A DNA stretch of 64,000 bases, taken from the NCBI GenBank assembly GCA_021811615.1, contig JAJZNW010000061.1, positions 1-64,000 on the forward strand. The letters run 5' to 3'. The notes beneath the pieces were generated by a model that was not told where the DNA came from, searched no databases, and saw nothing but the letters and a program-made list of their open reading frames with translations. The position numbers were made by a program, and so were the translations under genes. Positions 55,501 through 64,000 of the stretch are shown here, piece by piece. The stretch comes from Bacteroidota bacterium (GTDB lineage Bacteria > Bacteroidota > Ignavibacteria > Kryptoniales > JAKASW01). Each line of letters opens with the position of its first letter. Positions within the stretch are counted from its first letter, which is position 1.

Positions 55501-55512
55501 GGAAACGCTTCC
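55501..55512. promoter_or_regulatory. LacI-type operator upstream of the regulator gene
   Basis: GGAAACGCTTCC has the arms GGAA/TTCC around a centre containing the CG typical of LacI-family operators. It lies 15-26 bases upstream of the regulator ATG, in a good place to block transcription of the regulator and cassette B. A looser copy, TCGGAA-CCCC-TTCCGA, lies at 55573-55588. Confidence 0.6.
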
Positions 55513-55572
55513 AACGTTAAAGAAACGAGATCACTCTGTCAAGTCATTTCTTCGCCCCTTTTAAAGATTCTC

Positions 55573-55588
55573 TCGGAACCCCTTCCGA
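55573..55588. promoter_or_regulatory. Possible second operator or hairpin
   Basis: TCGGAA and TTCCGA form a perfect inverted repeat around CCCC. The arms share GGAA/TTCC with the operator at 55501-55512, and the two centres are 74 bases apart, close to seven helical turns. The missing central CG weakens the case; it might also be a 3'-end hairpin of the GH31 gene. Confidence 0.35.
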
Positions 55589-55691
55589 AACCCGCGATTG
55601 TGACAGTGACATGGATCACCATCCGAAGCTTCTAACACCGCCTCTCTCCTTCCCGCTAAGTCCGTGATCAAAAAGACTTCGCCGAGTACCC

Positions 55692-58457
55692 CTACTTGAG
55701 AAGAAGCATCTCCCTGCTCTCCCGATAAGCACCGGCAGTCAACCTGTAAATGTATACCCCGCTTGAAAGTCCGCCTCCATCAAACAATATGGTGTGCTCA
55801 CCCGCAGACTCCTCTCCGCCGGCAAGTGTCGCCACTTCTCTTCCGAGCACATCGTACACTTTCAACGTCACGAAACTCCGGCCGGGAAGCCTGTAGCTTA
55901 TCGAGGTCGACGGATTGAACGGATTAGGATAGTTCTGGTTCAATTCATAACCGGACGGGTTCGCCGGTGAACTCCTGATGCCTGTCACTTCCACACTGTC
56001 TACCAGGATGTTGTACGAGCTGTCCGCGCTCGCAGCGAGTTTTATGAACAGCACGCCGCTCGCCTCGTCGTAGTAGAAGCCGGATTCAAGACCTTCAAGA
56101 GAATTCCCGGAGGCCGCCCGGTTCAACGACGCATTTCCAATTTGAACCACGGCAGGATCATACGACACCTTGTGGACTTCACAGATGTACACCCGCCTCG
56201 ACGGTTTGCCGTCATAGTTTCCTTTCGACTGCCCGATCGATATCCGCATCACGTTTGACGATGGACTGCCCGCCGTCACCATCTCATCCTGAAAGGTTGT
56301 TTCCGAAAAAGCTCCCGACTGATAATCGAGCGAAGTCCCGTCGTCCTCGTACAGAGTGAAGCTGTTCGGTGCTCCCGGATCCGGATAGATCGCCAGCAGC
56401 ATGGTGTCCGCCGGATACTGGCCGACATATTGCATGACCGGTTGCATCGGAATAATACTCCCGGCCTTGACGAAGAGAGGAACCTCGTCTATCGGAGCAG
56501 CCACCGTGATGCTTGTCCCTCCATTATAGACTTTGTCGCTCCAGTAGTCGATCCACTTCCCCTGAGGCAGGTAAAATGTCTGAACCGTCTGTCCTGCCTG
56601 TACGACAGGAGCGACAATGAAATCGTCCCCCCACATATAAGCCGAACTTTCATTCGACACGTTCGGGTCGTCCGGATATTCGAGCACGAGGGGACGCGCG
56701 AGCGGGATACCGGTTTCATAGGATTCATACGCCATCGTATAATTGTATGGCATAAGTGAGTAGCGGAGTTCTATCATCTTCCTCACGATGCTCTCGGTCG
56801 AATCTCCGAACGCCCACGGTTCAGTTCCTCCGAGCCCGTCATAACCGTGAGCCCTCATCACCGGGCAGAAAGCGCCGAACTCCATCCACCTTGTATAAAG
56901 CTCCGGTGTCGTAGGACTGCTCCCGGTAAATCCGCCGATATCAGAATTATGATAAGTGATTCCCGACATTCCCATGTTGAGGAGAAGAGGGAGCTGGACC
57001 GCGAGGCCCTGGAAAGTCTTCGCGACATCTCCTGACCAGGTCACCGTACCGAATCTTTGAATCCCCGCGTACCCCGAACGGGTTAAATTGAAAAGGCGCA
57101 GGTTTGGGAATGAAACGTTGAACCCGTCGAAAAGCGTCTTCGCCCATAGGAAATCGTAGATGTTGTGGACTTGCAGGTCCGGTCCCATTTGGAATTCCAT
57201 GTCGGGATAGTCCCGTTCCGGCTCGCCCAGGTCTGTCCACAGTCCTGAAACGCCGGTGTTGAAGATTTGCCGGTACTTGCCCCACCACCAGCATTGCGCC
57301 GCGGGGTTCGTGATGTCGAGCAAACCGGCGTCGCATCCGCATGACCACCAGTTGCTCATGATATAATTCTGCCCGGACATATTCTTCGCGAGATAACCCT
57401 GCTGGCCGGCAGTCTGAAAGTTCAGAGAATTAGCGGTGATATATGGCTCGGTGATTACAATCGTCTTGAATCCCTGAGAAAGGAACTGAGAAGTGATCTG
57501 GCTCGGGTTCGGCCAGTCGGCAGTGTTCCAGTCAAGATCGCCCATGTTGGAGAACCAGTAGAGATCGAGGATAATCGCGTCGCATGGGATGGTATCGGCA
57601 CGAAACGTCTGTATCGTCTGCTCCGCGGCATGGTAATTTCGATAGCCGTATTTCGATTGGATATATCCATAGGCCCACTTCGGGAGAAGAGGTGCCCTCC
57701 CGGTCAACCAGGTGTAATCTGAGAGGATGCCTGTATAGGTCGGGTCATAAATCAGGTAATAGGAGAGCTCGCCGCCGTACGCAATATAGCCGAGAAGATC
57801 CGGGTCCGAACTTCCGATGTTGAAATACCCTTTGAACGTGTCGTCAAAATATATCCCGTAATGGTTGGACGATATTATGAAAGGTATATTCACGTTCATT
57901 GTCGCCGGCATGCCGCCAGCCGGATAACCGCCATGCTGTTCATTAAAGCTGTCGAACTTGAGTCCGTGCAAATCGAAGCTGGTCCCGCGCTCTCCGGTTC
58001 CGTAGAAATGTTCGGTCGGTTGAATCGCGAAGTTCGCGAGACGCTGTGACCCGTACGATATCAGTCCTCCGGAATCCGGCTCGCCGACCAGAAGCCGGTT
58101 GCCTGCGTCACGGAAGGTCAACCTCAGCGGATACTTCTGACATATTACATTCAGCGCGGAAGTTGTCATGACAAGCGAGGAGTCGTCGTTAGTAACCGTG
58201 ACGGCTACTTGTTGATTGGAGTCAGGGATCACAACGATCGATCTGGGAATCCGCGACGAAGGGGAAGGCAGGTAATCCACACGGACGATGTTCGGTTTAT
58301 AGAAGACAAGCCTGATCGACGAAGTATCCGCAGCTATAGTAACGACATTTTCATTTGATGCGTAAGATGTGTAATTACCGAGATAGGACTGGGCAGGAAG
58401 CGTTCCAACCATCAAGAGGAGCAAGATGGATGCGCATGTGTAATTCCGGATTTCCAT
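55692..58457 (-). CDS. Secreted GH31 alpha-glucosidase/transglucosidase with T9SS sorting domain
   Basis: The 921-aa protein has a signal peptide (ending LPAQ), an N-terminal mutarotase-like domain, the GH31 barrel and C-terminal beta-domains, then a T9SS type A domain (about 840-921, [14 protein letters not shown], ending EMLLLK). The nucleophile is Asp about 409 (GLWTDLGEPE) and the acid/base Asp about 477 (TWSGDVAKTF). It is closely similar along its length to the plus-strand GH31 at 30312-32795, which has no sorting domain, so this copy is probably the surface form. It lies 206 bases upstream of the LacI gene. Exact substrate among alpha-glucosides is not readable. Confidence 0.9.
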   Translation of the reverse strand: MEIRNYTCASILLLLMVGTLPAQSYLGNYTSYASNENVVTIAADTSSIRLVFYKPNIVRVDYLPSPSSRIPRSIVVIPDSNQQVAVTVTNDDSSLVMTTSALNVICQKYPLRLTFRDAGNRLLVGEPDSGGLISYGSQRLANFAIQPTEHFYGTGERGTSFDLHGLKFDSFNEQHGGYPAGGMPATMNVNIPFIISSNHYGIYFDDTFKGYFNIGSSDPDLLGYIAYGGELSYYLIYDPTYTGILSDYTWLTGRAPLLPKWAYGYIQSKYGYRNYHAAEQTIQTFRADTIPCDAIILDLYWFSNMGDLDWNTADWPNPSQITSQFLSQGFKTIVITEPYITANSLNFQTAGQQGYLAKNMSGQNYIMSNWWSCGCDAGLLDITNPAAQCWWWGKYRQIFNTGVSGLWTDLGEPERDYPDMEFQMGPDLQVHNIYDFLWAKTLFDGFNVSFPNLRLFNLTRSGYAGIQRFGTVTWSGDVAKTFQGLAVQLPLLLNMGMSGITYHNSDIGGFTGSSPTTPELYTRWMEFGAFCPVMRAHGYDGLGGTEPWAFGDSTESIVRKMIELRYSLMPYNYTMAYESYETGIPLARPLVLEYPDDPNVSNESSAYMWGDDFIVAPVVQAGQTVQTFYLPQGKWIDYWSDKVYNGGTSITVAAPIDEVPLFVKAGSIIPMQPVMQYVGQYPADTMLLAIYPDPGAPNSFTLYEDDGTSLDYQSGAFSETTFQDEMVTAGSPSSNVMRISIGQSKGNYDGKPSRRVYICEVHKVSYDPAVVQIGNASLNRAASGNSLEGLESGFYYDEASGVLFIKLAASADSSYNILVDSVEVTGIRSSPANPSGYELNQNYPNPFNPSTSISYRLPGRSFVTLKVYDVLGREVATLAGGEESAGEHTILFDGGGLSSGVYIYRLTAGAYRESREMLLLK

Positions 58458-58645
58458 TTTAGATCGACTCTCTCATGTTTGTGCTCCGTCACGGAGGCGG
58501 CATGCGATGGATACCGGAAGGCATCAGCCGACCCTGGTACCGCCCGCCCCGTCTCAGGAAAACAACAAAAGATAGCCGTTCAATCCAACTTACACAATCC
58601 AGGGCTCACGAAGAGGCTGGCGGTCCGTCATGCGAAGCGCGGCAC

Positions 58646-58684
58646 AAAAAAAATAGGGCTGCCCAATTTTTGATCGGGCAGCCC
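58646..58684 (-). terminator. Intrinsic terminator of the octaheme cytochrome gene
   Basis: A perfect 9-bp stem (GGGCAGCCC at 58676-58684 and GGGCTGCCC at 58656-58664 on the plus strand) with an 11-base loop is followed on the minus strand by a run of eight T (plus-strand A at 58646-58653). It starts 61 bases after the stop at 58746 and separates the cytochrome gene from the GH31 gene. Confidence 0.88.
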
Positions 58685-58745
58685 CGAGAAAACCGGCGCT
58701 CCTTTTCCCGGCCTTTAGCTGCGGGTCAAAGGATGCTAAGAGTCA

Positions 58746-60239
58746 CTACTTGCTCTTCTCGAGCAGCTTCACTTGCGCGGGCGAGTAGCCGAGCGCCTTG
58801 AAGTCCATGATGCCTTTCGTAGAGTGACACGAGTTGCATGAGAGCCCGGCCTTTTTCACGCCGTGGTTCACGGAAATGTAAGACGTGCCCGGTACCTGCA
58901 TCGCCATCCATTCGCCGCTCCATTTAAGTCCCATAGACTCGTAAGGTTTCATCCCGGCATCAATTGCTGCCTTCACATTTCCGGTCTTGTTGTACACTTC
59001 TCTGTTCGGAGCGAGGAGAAGCGGGAACTGCGCTGTCTGAGGGTTATCCTTCAGGAAAGCCATCCCGGGTGCCTGCCACATCTTAAGCTTCTTGTCGAAA
59101 AGCATAACCTGCGTCAGTGCTCTCACCGGGAAAATCTTCGCCCCCGGTGTAGCGATATTCGAAGTAGCGAACGCCATCCAGCTCTGTGCGTCTTTCTCTC
59201 CTTCCTTGTTCGCCACGCGCCACATGTAATCCGGGTGTTCCATCTGGATAGTGTCCGTGGGAACCCACAGGTTCGGGATAGAGGGTATTTTATCGTACCT
59301 GGAAAGCTCGCTGTACTTGCCATTGACATCATCCTTGACTGGTTTGCCCCAATTCTCGTAGACGATGCCGCTCGCCTGAGGGATGTGGCACGTCTGGCAG
59401 GCAAGCTTCTGTGTGTGTTCGTTGAGGACTGCAGCATTCTTTCCTGCATGCGGGTCTTCACCGTGGCACTTCGTGCATGTTACCGGGACATTGGGGAGAT
59501 CATTCGCGACCATGTCGGATTCATACTGCCCCTTCGCAATCTTGTGATGTTCGGTGACATGGCAGGTAATGCAGCGCATCCCCGCCGCGGCGTGGACGTC
59601 GTTTGCCGGCGTATATGGCGTCCCTCGTTTATAGTCATAAGAGAAGGCATGCTCATGGCATCTTAAGCAAGCCTCGTTGGTCGGGATCCTGGTTATGCTG
59701 AGCGCGGCCTTCATCGACATATCCTCACCCCAGTGTACGCCGGTGGAGTCTTTCACGAGAGTAGCGCGCTTCTGCCAATCGTAGTCCTTCGCGTGACACA
59801 CGAGACAATCGACGGTATTCTTCTCGGCTTCGGTGACGTGCTGACCGGGCATAGGCGGTTTCGAGAGCGAGCCGATATGGCACAGACCGCAGCCTGCAGA
59901 TTCAACGGTGAACTTGCCGTTAGTGGAAGCAGTCCAGTTGGCCGGGCACGTCGAGCCAGCCAGCGCACACTCCCTGTTGATCATCCCCCACCATGAGCTG
60001 TCAGGGAGTCCCTGAACATTTCTGATAGGTGAGGACAGGTTCCAATGTACGGAGTGGACTATATCATCAAGTGCATTCTGGTGACACATCGCGCATGTCT
60101 GAGCTCCATCGTATCCGTTTTCCTTGATGACTTCATTACCGGGATGGATCCATTTCTCAAGTAATCCGCGGCTCTGCTGGGCGTAGGTTGAACCCGCCAG
60201 CAGCAGGACCAGTGTGATAGTCAGATAGTGAATCTTCAT
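58746..60239 (-). CDS. Exported octaheme c-type cytochrome (OTR-like)
   Basis: The protein of about 497 aa has a signal peptide (MKIHYLTITLVLLLAGSTYAQ from ATG 60239; the frame reaches 60320) and eight CxxCH haem-binding motifs: CAMCH, CGLCH, CLVCH, CLRCH, CITCH, CTKCH, CQTCH and CSNCH-type CNSCH. The early layout (CAMCH.. HSVHW, then CGLCH, then VDCLVCHAKDYDW) resembles the octaheme tetrathionate reductase family, whose members reduce sulphur or nitrogen oxyanions; activity here is not proven. It would act in the periplasm in electron transfer. It ends at a clear terminator and has its own upstream region with a TGTGA/TCACA palindrome. No quinol-oxidising partner gene is seen beside it. Confidence 0.85.
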   Translation of the reverse strand: MKIHYLTITLVLLLAGSTYAQQSRGLLEKWIHPGNEVIKENGYDGAQTCAMCHQNALDDIVHSVHWNLSSPIRNVQGLPDSSWWGMINRECALAGSTCPANWTASTNGKFTVESAGCGLCHIGSLSKPPMPGQHVTEAEKNTVDCLVCHAKDYDWQKRATLVKDSTGVHWGEDMSMKAALSITRIPTNEACLRCHEHAFSYDYKRGTPYTPANDVHAAAGMRCITCHVTEHHKIAKGQYESDMVANDLPNVPVTCTKCHGEDPHAGKNAAVLNEHTQKLACQTCHIPQASGIVYENWGKPVKDDVNGKYSELSRYDKIPSIPNLWVPTDTIQMEHPDYMWRVANKEGEKDAQSWMAFATSNIATPGAKIFPVRALTQVMLFDKKLKMWQAPGMAFLKDNPQTAQFPLLLAPNREVYNKTGNVKAAIDAGMKPYESMGLKWSGEWMAMQVPGTSYISVNHGVKKAGLSCNSCHSTKGIMDFKALGYSPAQVKLLEKSK

Positions 60240-60268
60240 CTTCCTCTTTTCCTTTCTTAAAGGTGCTT

Positions 60269-60287
60269 GTTGTGAAGTGATCACAAC
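60269..60287. promoter_or_regulatory. Palindrome upstream of the octaheme cytochrome gene
   Basis: GTTGTGA-AGTGA-TCACAAC is a perfect 7-bp inverted repeat 30-48 bases upstream of ATG 60239. It resembles Crp/Fnr-family sites (TGTGA..TCACA), but the spacer is five bases instead of six. A second palindrome, TGTCGG-GTAAT-CCGACA, lies at 60398-60414. Either could respond to redox state; the regulator is unknown. Confidence 0.4.
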
Positions 60288-60479
60288 CCTTTGAGATGCA
60301 GGAAGCATGCCGGATTCCACCGTTGTTCCGAAGCAAAGATGTGCAGCGCTCCAGCGGGTGTGGTATTTTGCTGGTGTAGATTGCGGTCTAATTACACTGT
60401 CGGGTAATCCGACATGCGAATAGTGCCGGTCATCGGGAAGGTATTGATAGGGGGTCAGACAGGCTGGCGATGGGACAAT

Positions 60480-61652
60480 CTAGTATGAAGTTTCCGATCT
60501 GAAGAATATGACTGAGGCAATTGTTCCTGCCAGTCCGAAAAGTCCGCCTATCAAAAATGCAGTGGGGATGTTGGACATATCCGCGATAACCCCGAAAGCC
60601 AGCGGGCCCAGCACCTGGCCGGCGCTAAGAGAAGTTGTGAAGGCTCCGTTCGCGGCACCCATTCCGAAAACGCGGCCTCTTTCCGTCCTGATTGCAATGG
60701 CCGACGCACGCGCGATGGAGCTGAACGAGCCCATGCATATAGTCAGGATGGAAAACATCACAAGTGTGTGCGAGAAGGTTATGGCACACATCGATACCGC
60801 GCTCAATACGCCTCCCCACAAAATGAGATTGACCTTCTGCGACGGAAATCTATCTACGAGCAATCCGAATGGATACTGGATCAGGGAGCCGAAGAGCATA
60901 TAGAGAGAAAGGATGAGGCCGATGCTGGCAAGACTCATGTGATCGGAACCGACGGCAAGGAGCGGAAAGAACGTGTTGAAGCCCCATCTGTAGAACCCGC
61001 GCGTGAACATGTATGTCATGATGCCGATCATGGGCTTATCCTTGAAGACGGGCACCAGGCTCCTGAAATAGTTTTTCTTGGGTGAGTCGTACCTTTTGAT
61101 CGCGCGGCTCTCGGGTACAAGCAGGAGAGTAAACAGCATCACGAGAAGTGAGAGGACACCCATGGCGTAGAACGGGGTGTCGATATTGAAACGGTCAGTG
61201 AGATATCCGCCGAGAAGGGGGCCGAGGGCCATACCGGCAAAGAACGAGATGAAGAAGAGGTTCGTGTACTTTCCTTCTTTCCCGGGAGGAGTCATATCAC
61301 CGATGTATGCCTGCGCCACGGGGGAGACCATAACTGCCGAGAACCCCTGAAGGATTCGTATGCAGGTAAGTTCGAGAGGATTCACGGCGACCACATACAA
61401 AGCAGATACAATTGCAAACAGAAACAGTCCTGCCACCATAAGGTTCTTTCTGCCGTGCTGGTCCGAGAACCTCCCAATGATCGGTGCAAATATGCTGCTT
61501 GACAGGGCGAACCCCGCGAAGATAATCCCAAGCTCGACGCCATTGGCATTCATGCTCTTTGCGTAGAGAGGAAGGATCGGATCCACGGCTCCTAGCCCGA
61601 GCATGGTGATTACTGTGGCGATGAACAAGATTATGAATATTCTTCTGTTCAT
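60480..61652 (-). CDS. Major facilitator superfamily transporter (drug/metabolite efflux-like)
   Basis: The 390-aa protein has twelve predicted membrane helices and the MFS motif A in GRFSDQHGRKNL (about 60-72), with a motif-C-like GMALGPLLGGYL in helix 5. It resembles TetA/Bcr-type proton-linked exporters, but the substrate cannot be told. It starts at ATG 61652 and ends 240 bases before the cytochrome gene start, with a separate transcript likely. There is no sign that it belongs to the sugar locus. Confidence 0.85.
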   Translation of the reverse strand: MNRRIFIILFIATVITMLGLGAVDPILPLYAKSMNANGVELGIIFAGFALSSSIFAPIIGRFSDQHGRKNLMVAGLFLFAIVSALYVVAVNPLELTCIRILQGFSAVMVSPVAQAYIGDMTPPGKEGKYTNLFFISFFAGMALGPLLGGYLTDRFNIDTPFYAMGVLSLLVMLFTLLLVPESRAIKRYDSPKKNYFRSLVPVFKDKPMIGIMTYMFTRGFYRWGFNTFFPLLAVGSDHMSLASIGLILSLYMLFGSLIQYPFGLLVDRFPSQKVNLILWGGVLSAVSMCAITFSHTLVMFSILTICMGSFSSIARASAIAIRTERGRVFGMGAANGAFTTSLSAGQVLGPLAFGVIADMSNIPTAFLIGGLFGLAGTIASVIFFRSETSY

Positions 61653-61797
61653 TTGAATAATCCGGGCTTCGCGAGAATCACTTGATGTTTCATTTCAACG
61701 ATACCAAGCCGGCAGTGACGGCGAGAGGAATAAATGTCCAAGGTGAACGCCGAATGCTCTTCCAGGGAAAGAGCCAGGTTGTGAGATGTCCGCTGTC

Positions 61798-64000
61798 TTA
61801 CTCTTTCGAATCAAGAATGAGGCGAAGTACGGAGAGAATTTCGCCGGGTACATAGGGCTTCTGGATGAAATGGCTTGCGCCTGCTTCTGAAAGCCGGGAC
61901 CTTACTTCCGGGTCGATGAAACCGGAGGCGATTATGATTTTAGCTTTCGGGCTTACAGACCTTATCCGCATGAAGACCTCGTCGCCGCCAAGTTTCGGCA
62001 GGCCGAGATCGGTGATAACCGCGTGGATCGTTTCCCGATGGCTCGCAAATACCCCGAGCCCTTCCTCACCGTTTTTCGCAGTAAGAACTGTGTATCCTCG
62101 CGGGACAAGCGTATCAACGAGCATCTTGAGGAGCATTTCCTCGTCTTCAATCACGAGGACCGTTTCAGTTCCCACGGGGTATGTTACTGCACGCTTTTCG
62201 GTTCTGCTTTCACTTTCCAGCGATGCCGGAGGGAGATAGACTTCAAAGGTCGATCCCTTTCCCTGCTCACTCACCAAGTTGATGAATCCCCCGTGATTCT
62301 GGAGTATAGAATACACCATGGCAAGGCCGAGCCCTGTCCCTTTGCCAGGTTCCTTTGTTGTGAAGAAAGGATCGAAGGCTTTCCGACGCGTTTCCTCATC
62401 CATGCCGATGCCGGTGTCGGTTATCCTGATGGCAACGTAATCCTGGTCGACCGCCGCCGGAAATTTCGAAGCGACATAAGCTCTTTCAGCGGTCGAGGAA
62501 GAGAGAGTCAAGGTTCCCCCCTGCGGCATGGCGTCCCTGGCGTTGATGCAGAGATTCATGAACACCTGATGAAGCTGCGTGGAATCGCCTACAACGCCGG
62601 GTATACTCCCGTCAAGATCGGGGCTGATGAGAATGGTCTTAGGAAAAGTCTCTGTTAAAAAGGCTATCGTGTCACGAATGATTTCGTTGACGGAGACGGG
62701 CTTGAAGACAGTTTCGGTCTTCCTGGCAAACGTCAGGAGTTGTCTTACGAGGGAGGCGCCTCTCTCTGATGCTTTTTCAATGGATTCGATGCTTCTTGCC
62801 GCGCTTTCCTTGTCTAGCCCATTTTCCCTGAGAAGCGTCGAATACCCCATAATCACGCCGAGAAGGTTATTGAAGTCATGCGCAATGCCTCCCGCAAGGG
62901 TGCCGAGGCTTTCCAGCTTCTGTGACTGGATCAGCTGGCGTTCAAGCTCACTTCTTTTGGACTCTATCGCACGCAGTTCGGCTTCCGTCTTTTTGCGCGA
63001 GGTGATATCCCGGATGACACCTACTGAGCCTTTTGTATCGCCGTTGCTGTAGGGAGTCGCATCAAGTTCCCCGTAGAAGATGGACCCGTCTTTTCGTTTA
63101 AACTTCAGTTCAAGGTTCTTACTGGAATGTCCAGCTTCTCCTTTCATCATGAAAATACCAGGTGCGCGCTCTACGTCGTCTTCGGAAAGGAACTGCGTGA
63201 ATTCCCTTCCGGCCATTTCCGACGGATGGAATCCGAACATTTGTTCGCTGAATGGAGAGACGTAAAGGATTACACCGTTCGAGGCGGCGACGAAGACGGT
63301 ATCCGTCAATTGTTCCATGATCGATCTGAATCTCTTTTCGCTTTCCCGTACAGCTCTTTCCGCCACCTTTCGCTCGGTGATATCCTGCAGGTAACCGTGC
63401 CAGGTTATTCCGTTGTCAGCGTCTCGCACCGGCATCGACCTTCCCTCGATCCAAACTTCCCCTTTTACAGGATGAAGATACCGAAATTCGTCGTGCCACA
63501 TCGTCATGGTGCGGGCGGATTCGGCTATGGAGTTATTTATGTGCCCAACGTCGTCGGGATGGAAGTGTGCGAATACCGGCGACAGATCCTGGGCCAATTC
63601 TTCCTGGGAATAACCGTAGAGGTCCATGACGGCGGCGCTTGCATACGGCATGCAGGCGGTGCCGTCAGGTCGCAAGCGAAACGAATGTATAACGCCCGGC
63701 GCCGTCTCCGCAACCATGGCGATCCTGTCGCGCTCTTCCGATAATGCGATCTCGTTCCGCCGTCTTTCCTCGCTAACCTCCATCGCATCGAGCGCGAATG
63801 AAATGTCGAGCCCCATTTCCTCCAGAAGCCTGATTACCTCAGGCATGAAGATGTCGGCTTCGTAGGCATAGATTGTCAGAACGCCTATTACCTCGCCATT
63901 GAGGCGAAACGGTACCGCCGCCGCCGCGTTAAGTTTGTACACCAGGAGGACTTCTCTCCAGTGTTTCGTCTCGAGCATACCGGGCACATCGCCGCTTGTT
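61798..64000 (-). CDS. Hybrid sensor histidine kinase (GAF-PAS-PAS-HisKA-HATPase-receiver), N-terminus cut by window edge
   Basis: The frame is open through the right edge, so the N-terminus is missing; at least 733 residues are visible. They form part of a GAF domain, two PAS domains (ends at DITERKVAERAV and DITSRKKTEAEL), a HisKA domain with phospho-His in GGIAHDFNNLLG (about 370 counted from 63987), HATPase_c (GTGLGLAMVYSI) and a C-terminal receiver with phospho-Asp in VITDLGLPKLGG (about 660). No membrane helix is seen in the visible part, so it may be cytoplasmic. The signal and the partner are unknown. The next gene to the left is the MFS transporter, 145 bases away. Confidence 0.88.
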   Translation of the reverse strand, partial: TSGDVPGMLETKHWREVLLVYKLNAAAAVPFRLNGEVIGVLTIYAYEADIFMPEVIRLLEEMGLDISFALDAMEVSEERRRNEIALSEERDRIAMVAETAPGVIHSFRLRPDGTACMPYASAAVMDLYGYSQEELAQDLSPVFAHFHPDDVGHINNSIAESARTMTMWHDEFRYLHPVKGEVWIEGRSMPVRDADNGITWHGYLQDITERKVAERAVRESEKRFRSIMEQLTDTVFVAASNGVILYVSPFSEQMFGFHPSEMAGREFTQFLSEDDVERAPGIFMMKGEAGHSSKNLELKFKRKDGSIFYGELDATPYSNGDTKGSVGVIRDITSRKKTEAELRAIESKRSELERQLIQSQKLESLGTLAGGIAHDFNNLLGVIMGYSTLLRENGLDKESAARSIESIEKASERGASLVRQLLTFARKTETVFKPVSVNEIIRDTIAFLTETFPKTILISPDLDGSIPGVVGDSTQLHQVFMNLCINARDAMPQGGTLTLSSSTAERAYVASKFPAAVDQDYVAIRITDTGIGMDEETRRKAFDPFFTTKEPGKGTGLGLAMVYSILQNHGGFINLVSEQGKGSTFEVYLPPASLESESRTEKRAVTYPVGTETVLVIEDEEMLLKMLVDTLVPRGYTVLTAKNGEEGLGVFASHRETIHAVITDLGLPKLGGDEVFMRIRSVSPKAKIIIASGFIDPEVRSRLSEAGASHFIQKPYVPGEILSVLRLILDSKE

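Overview
The window (about 54% GC by eye) looks like a chromosomal segment of a Gram-negative bacterium of the Fibrobacterota-Chlorobiota-Bacteroidota group, most likely an Ignavibacteria-like or neighbouring lineage. The reasons are nine secreted proteins that end in a type IX secretion (T9SS) sorting domain, seven of them with the motif [11 protein letters not shown] or QNFPDPFNPTT, two PorV-like outer-membrane proteins, and two SusC-like TonB-dependent receptors with a carboxypeptidase-D-like N-terminal domain. No rRNA, tRNA, CRISPR array or insertion sequence was recognised. All recognised genes except one (30312-32795) lie on the minus strand, so the locus is best read from right to left.

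The core (about 120-58457) is a large alpha-glucan utilisation locus. From right to left: a secreted GH31 glycosidase; a LacI-type regulator; cassette B (TonB receptor, a 1234-aa secreted protein, PorV-like, starch-binding-module protein); a very large secreted GH13 amylase; a SurA/PpiC-like foldase; a maltodextrin-type ABC importer (binding protein, two permeases, a periplasmic GH13 enzyme, ATPase); a second GH31 on the plus strand; a membrane-anchored solute-binding protein next to a histidine kinase and a sigma-54-type response regulator; a sodium/sugar symporter with a six-hairpin glycosidase; cassette A (same four genes in the same order as cassette B); a GH66 dextranase-like enzyme coupled to a delta-60 beta-propeller protein; and at the left end a propeller protein, an SGNH/TPR membrane protein and another secreted GH13 amylase.

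Inferred working model: T9SS exports amylases, a dextranase-like enzyme, a GH31 and starch-binding proteins to the cell surface. TonB receptors bring oligosaccharides across the outer membrane. Periplasmic GH13, GH31 and six-hairpin enzymes trim them, and the ABC importer or the symporter takes up the products. A sugar-sensing trio (binding protein, kinase, regulator) and a LacI repressor control the locus. The most striking feature is the duplicated four-gene receptor cassette, which has no SusD gene but has its own PorV-like protein and a giant secreted protein of unknown role.

The right end (58746-64000) holds genes with no clear link to sugar use: an octaheme cytochrome c, an MFS transporter and a hybrid sensor kinase cut by the window edge.
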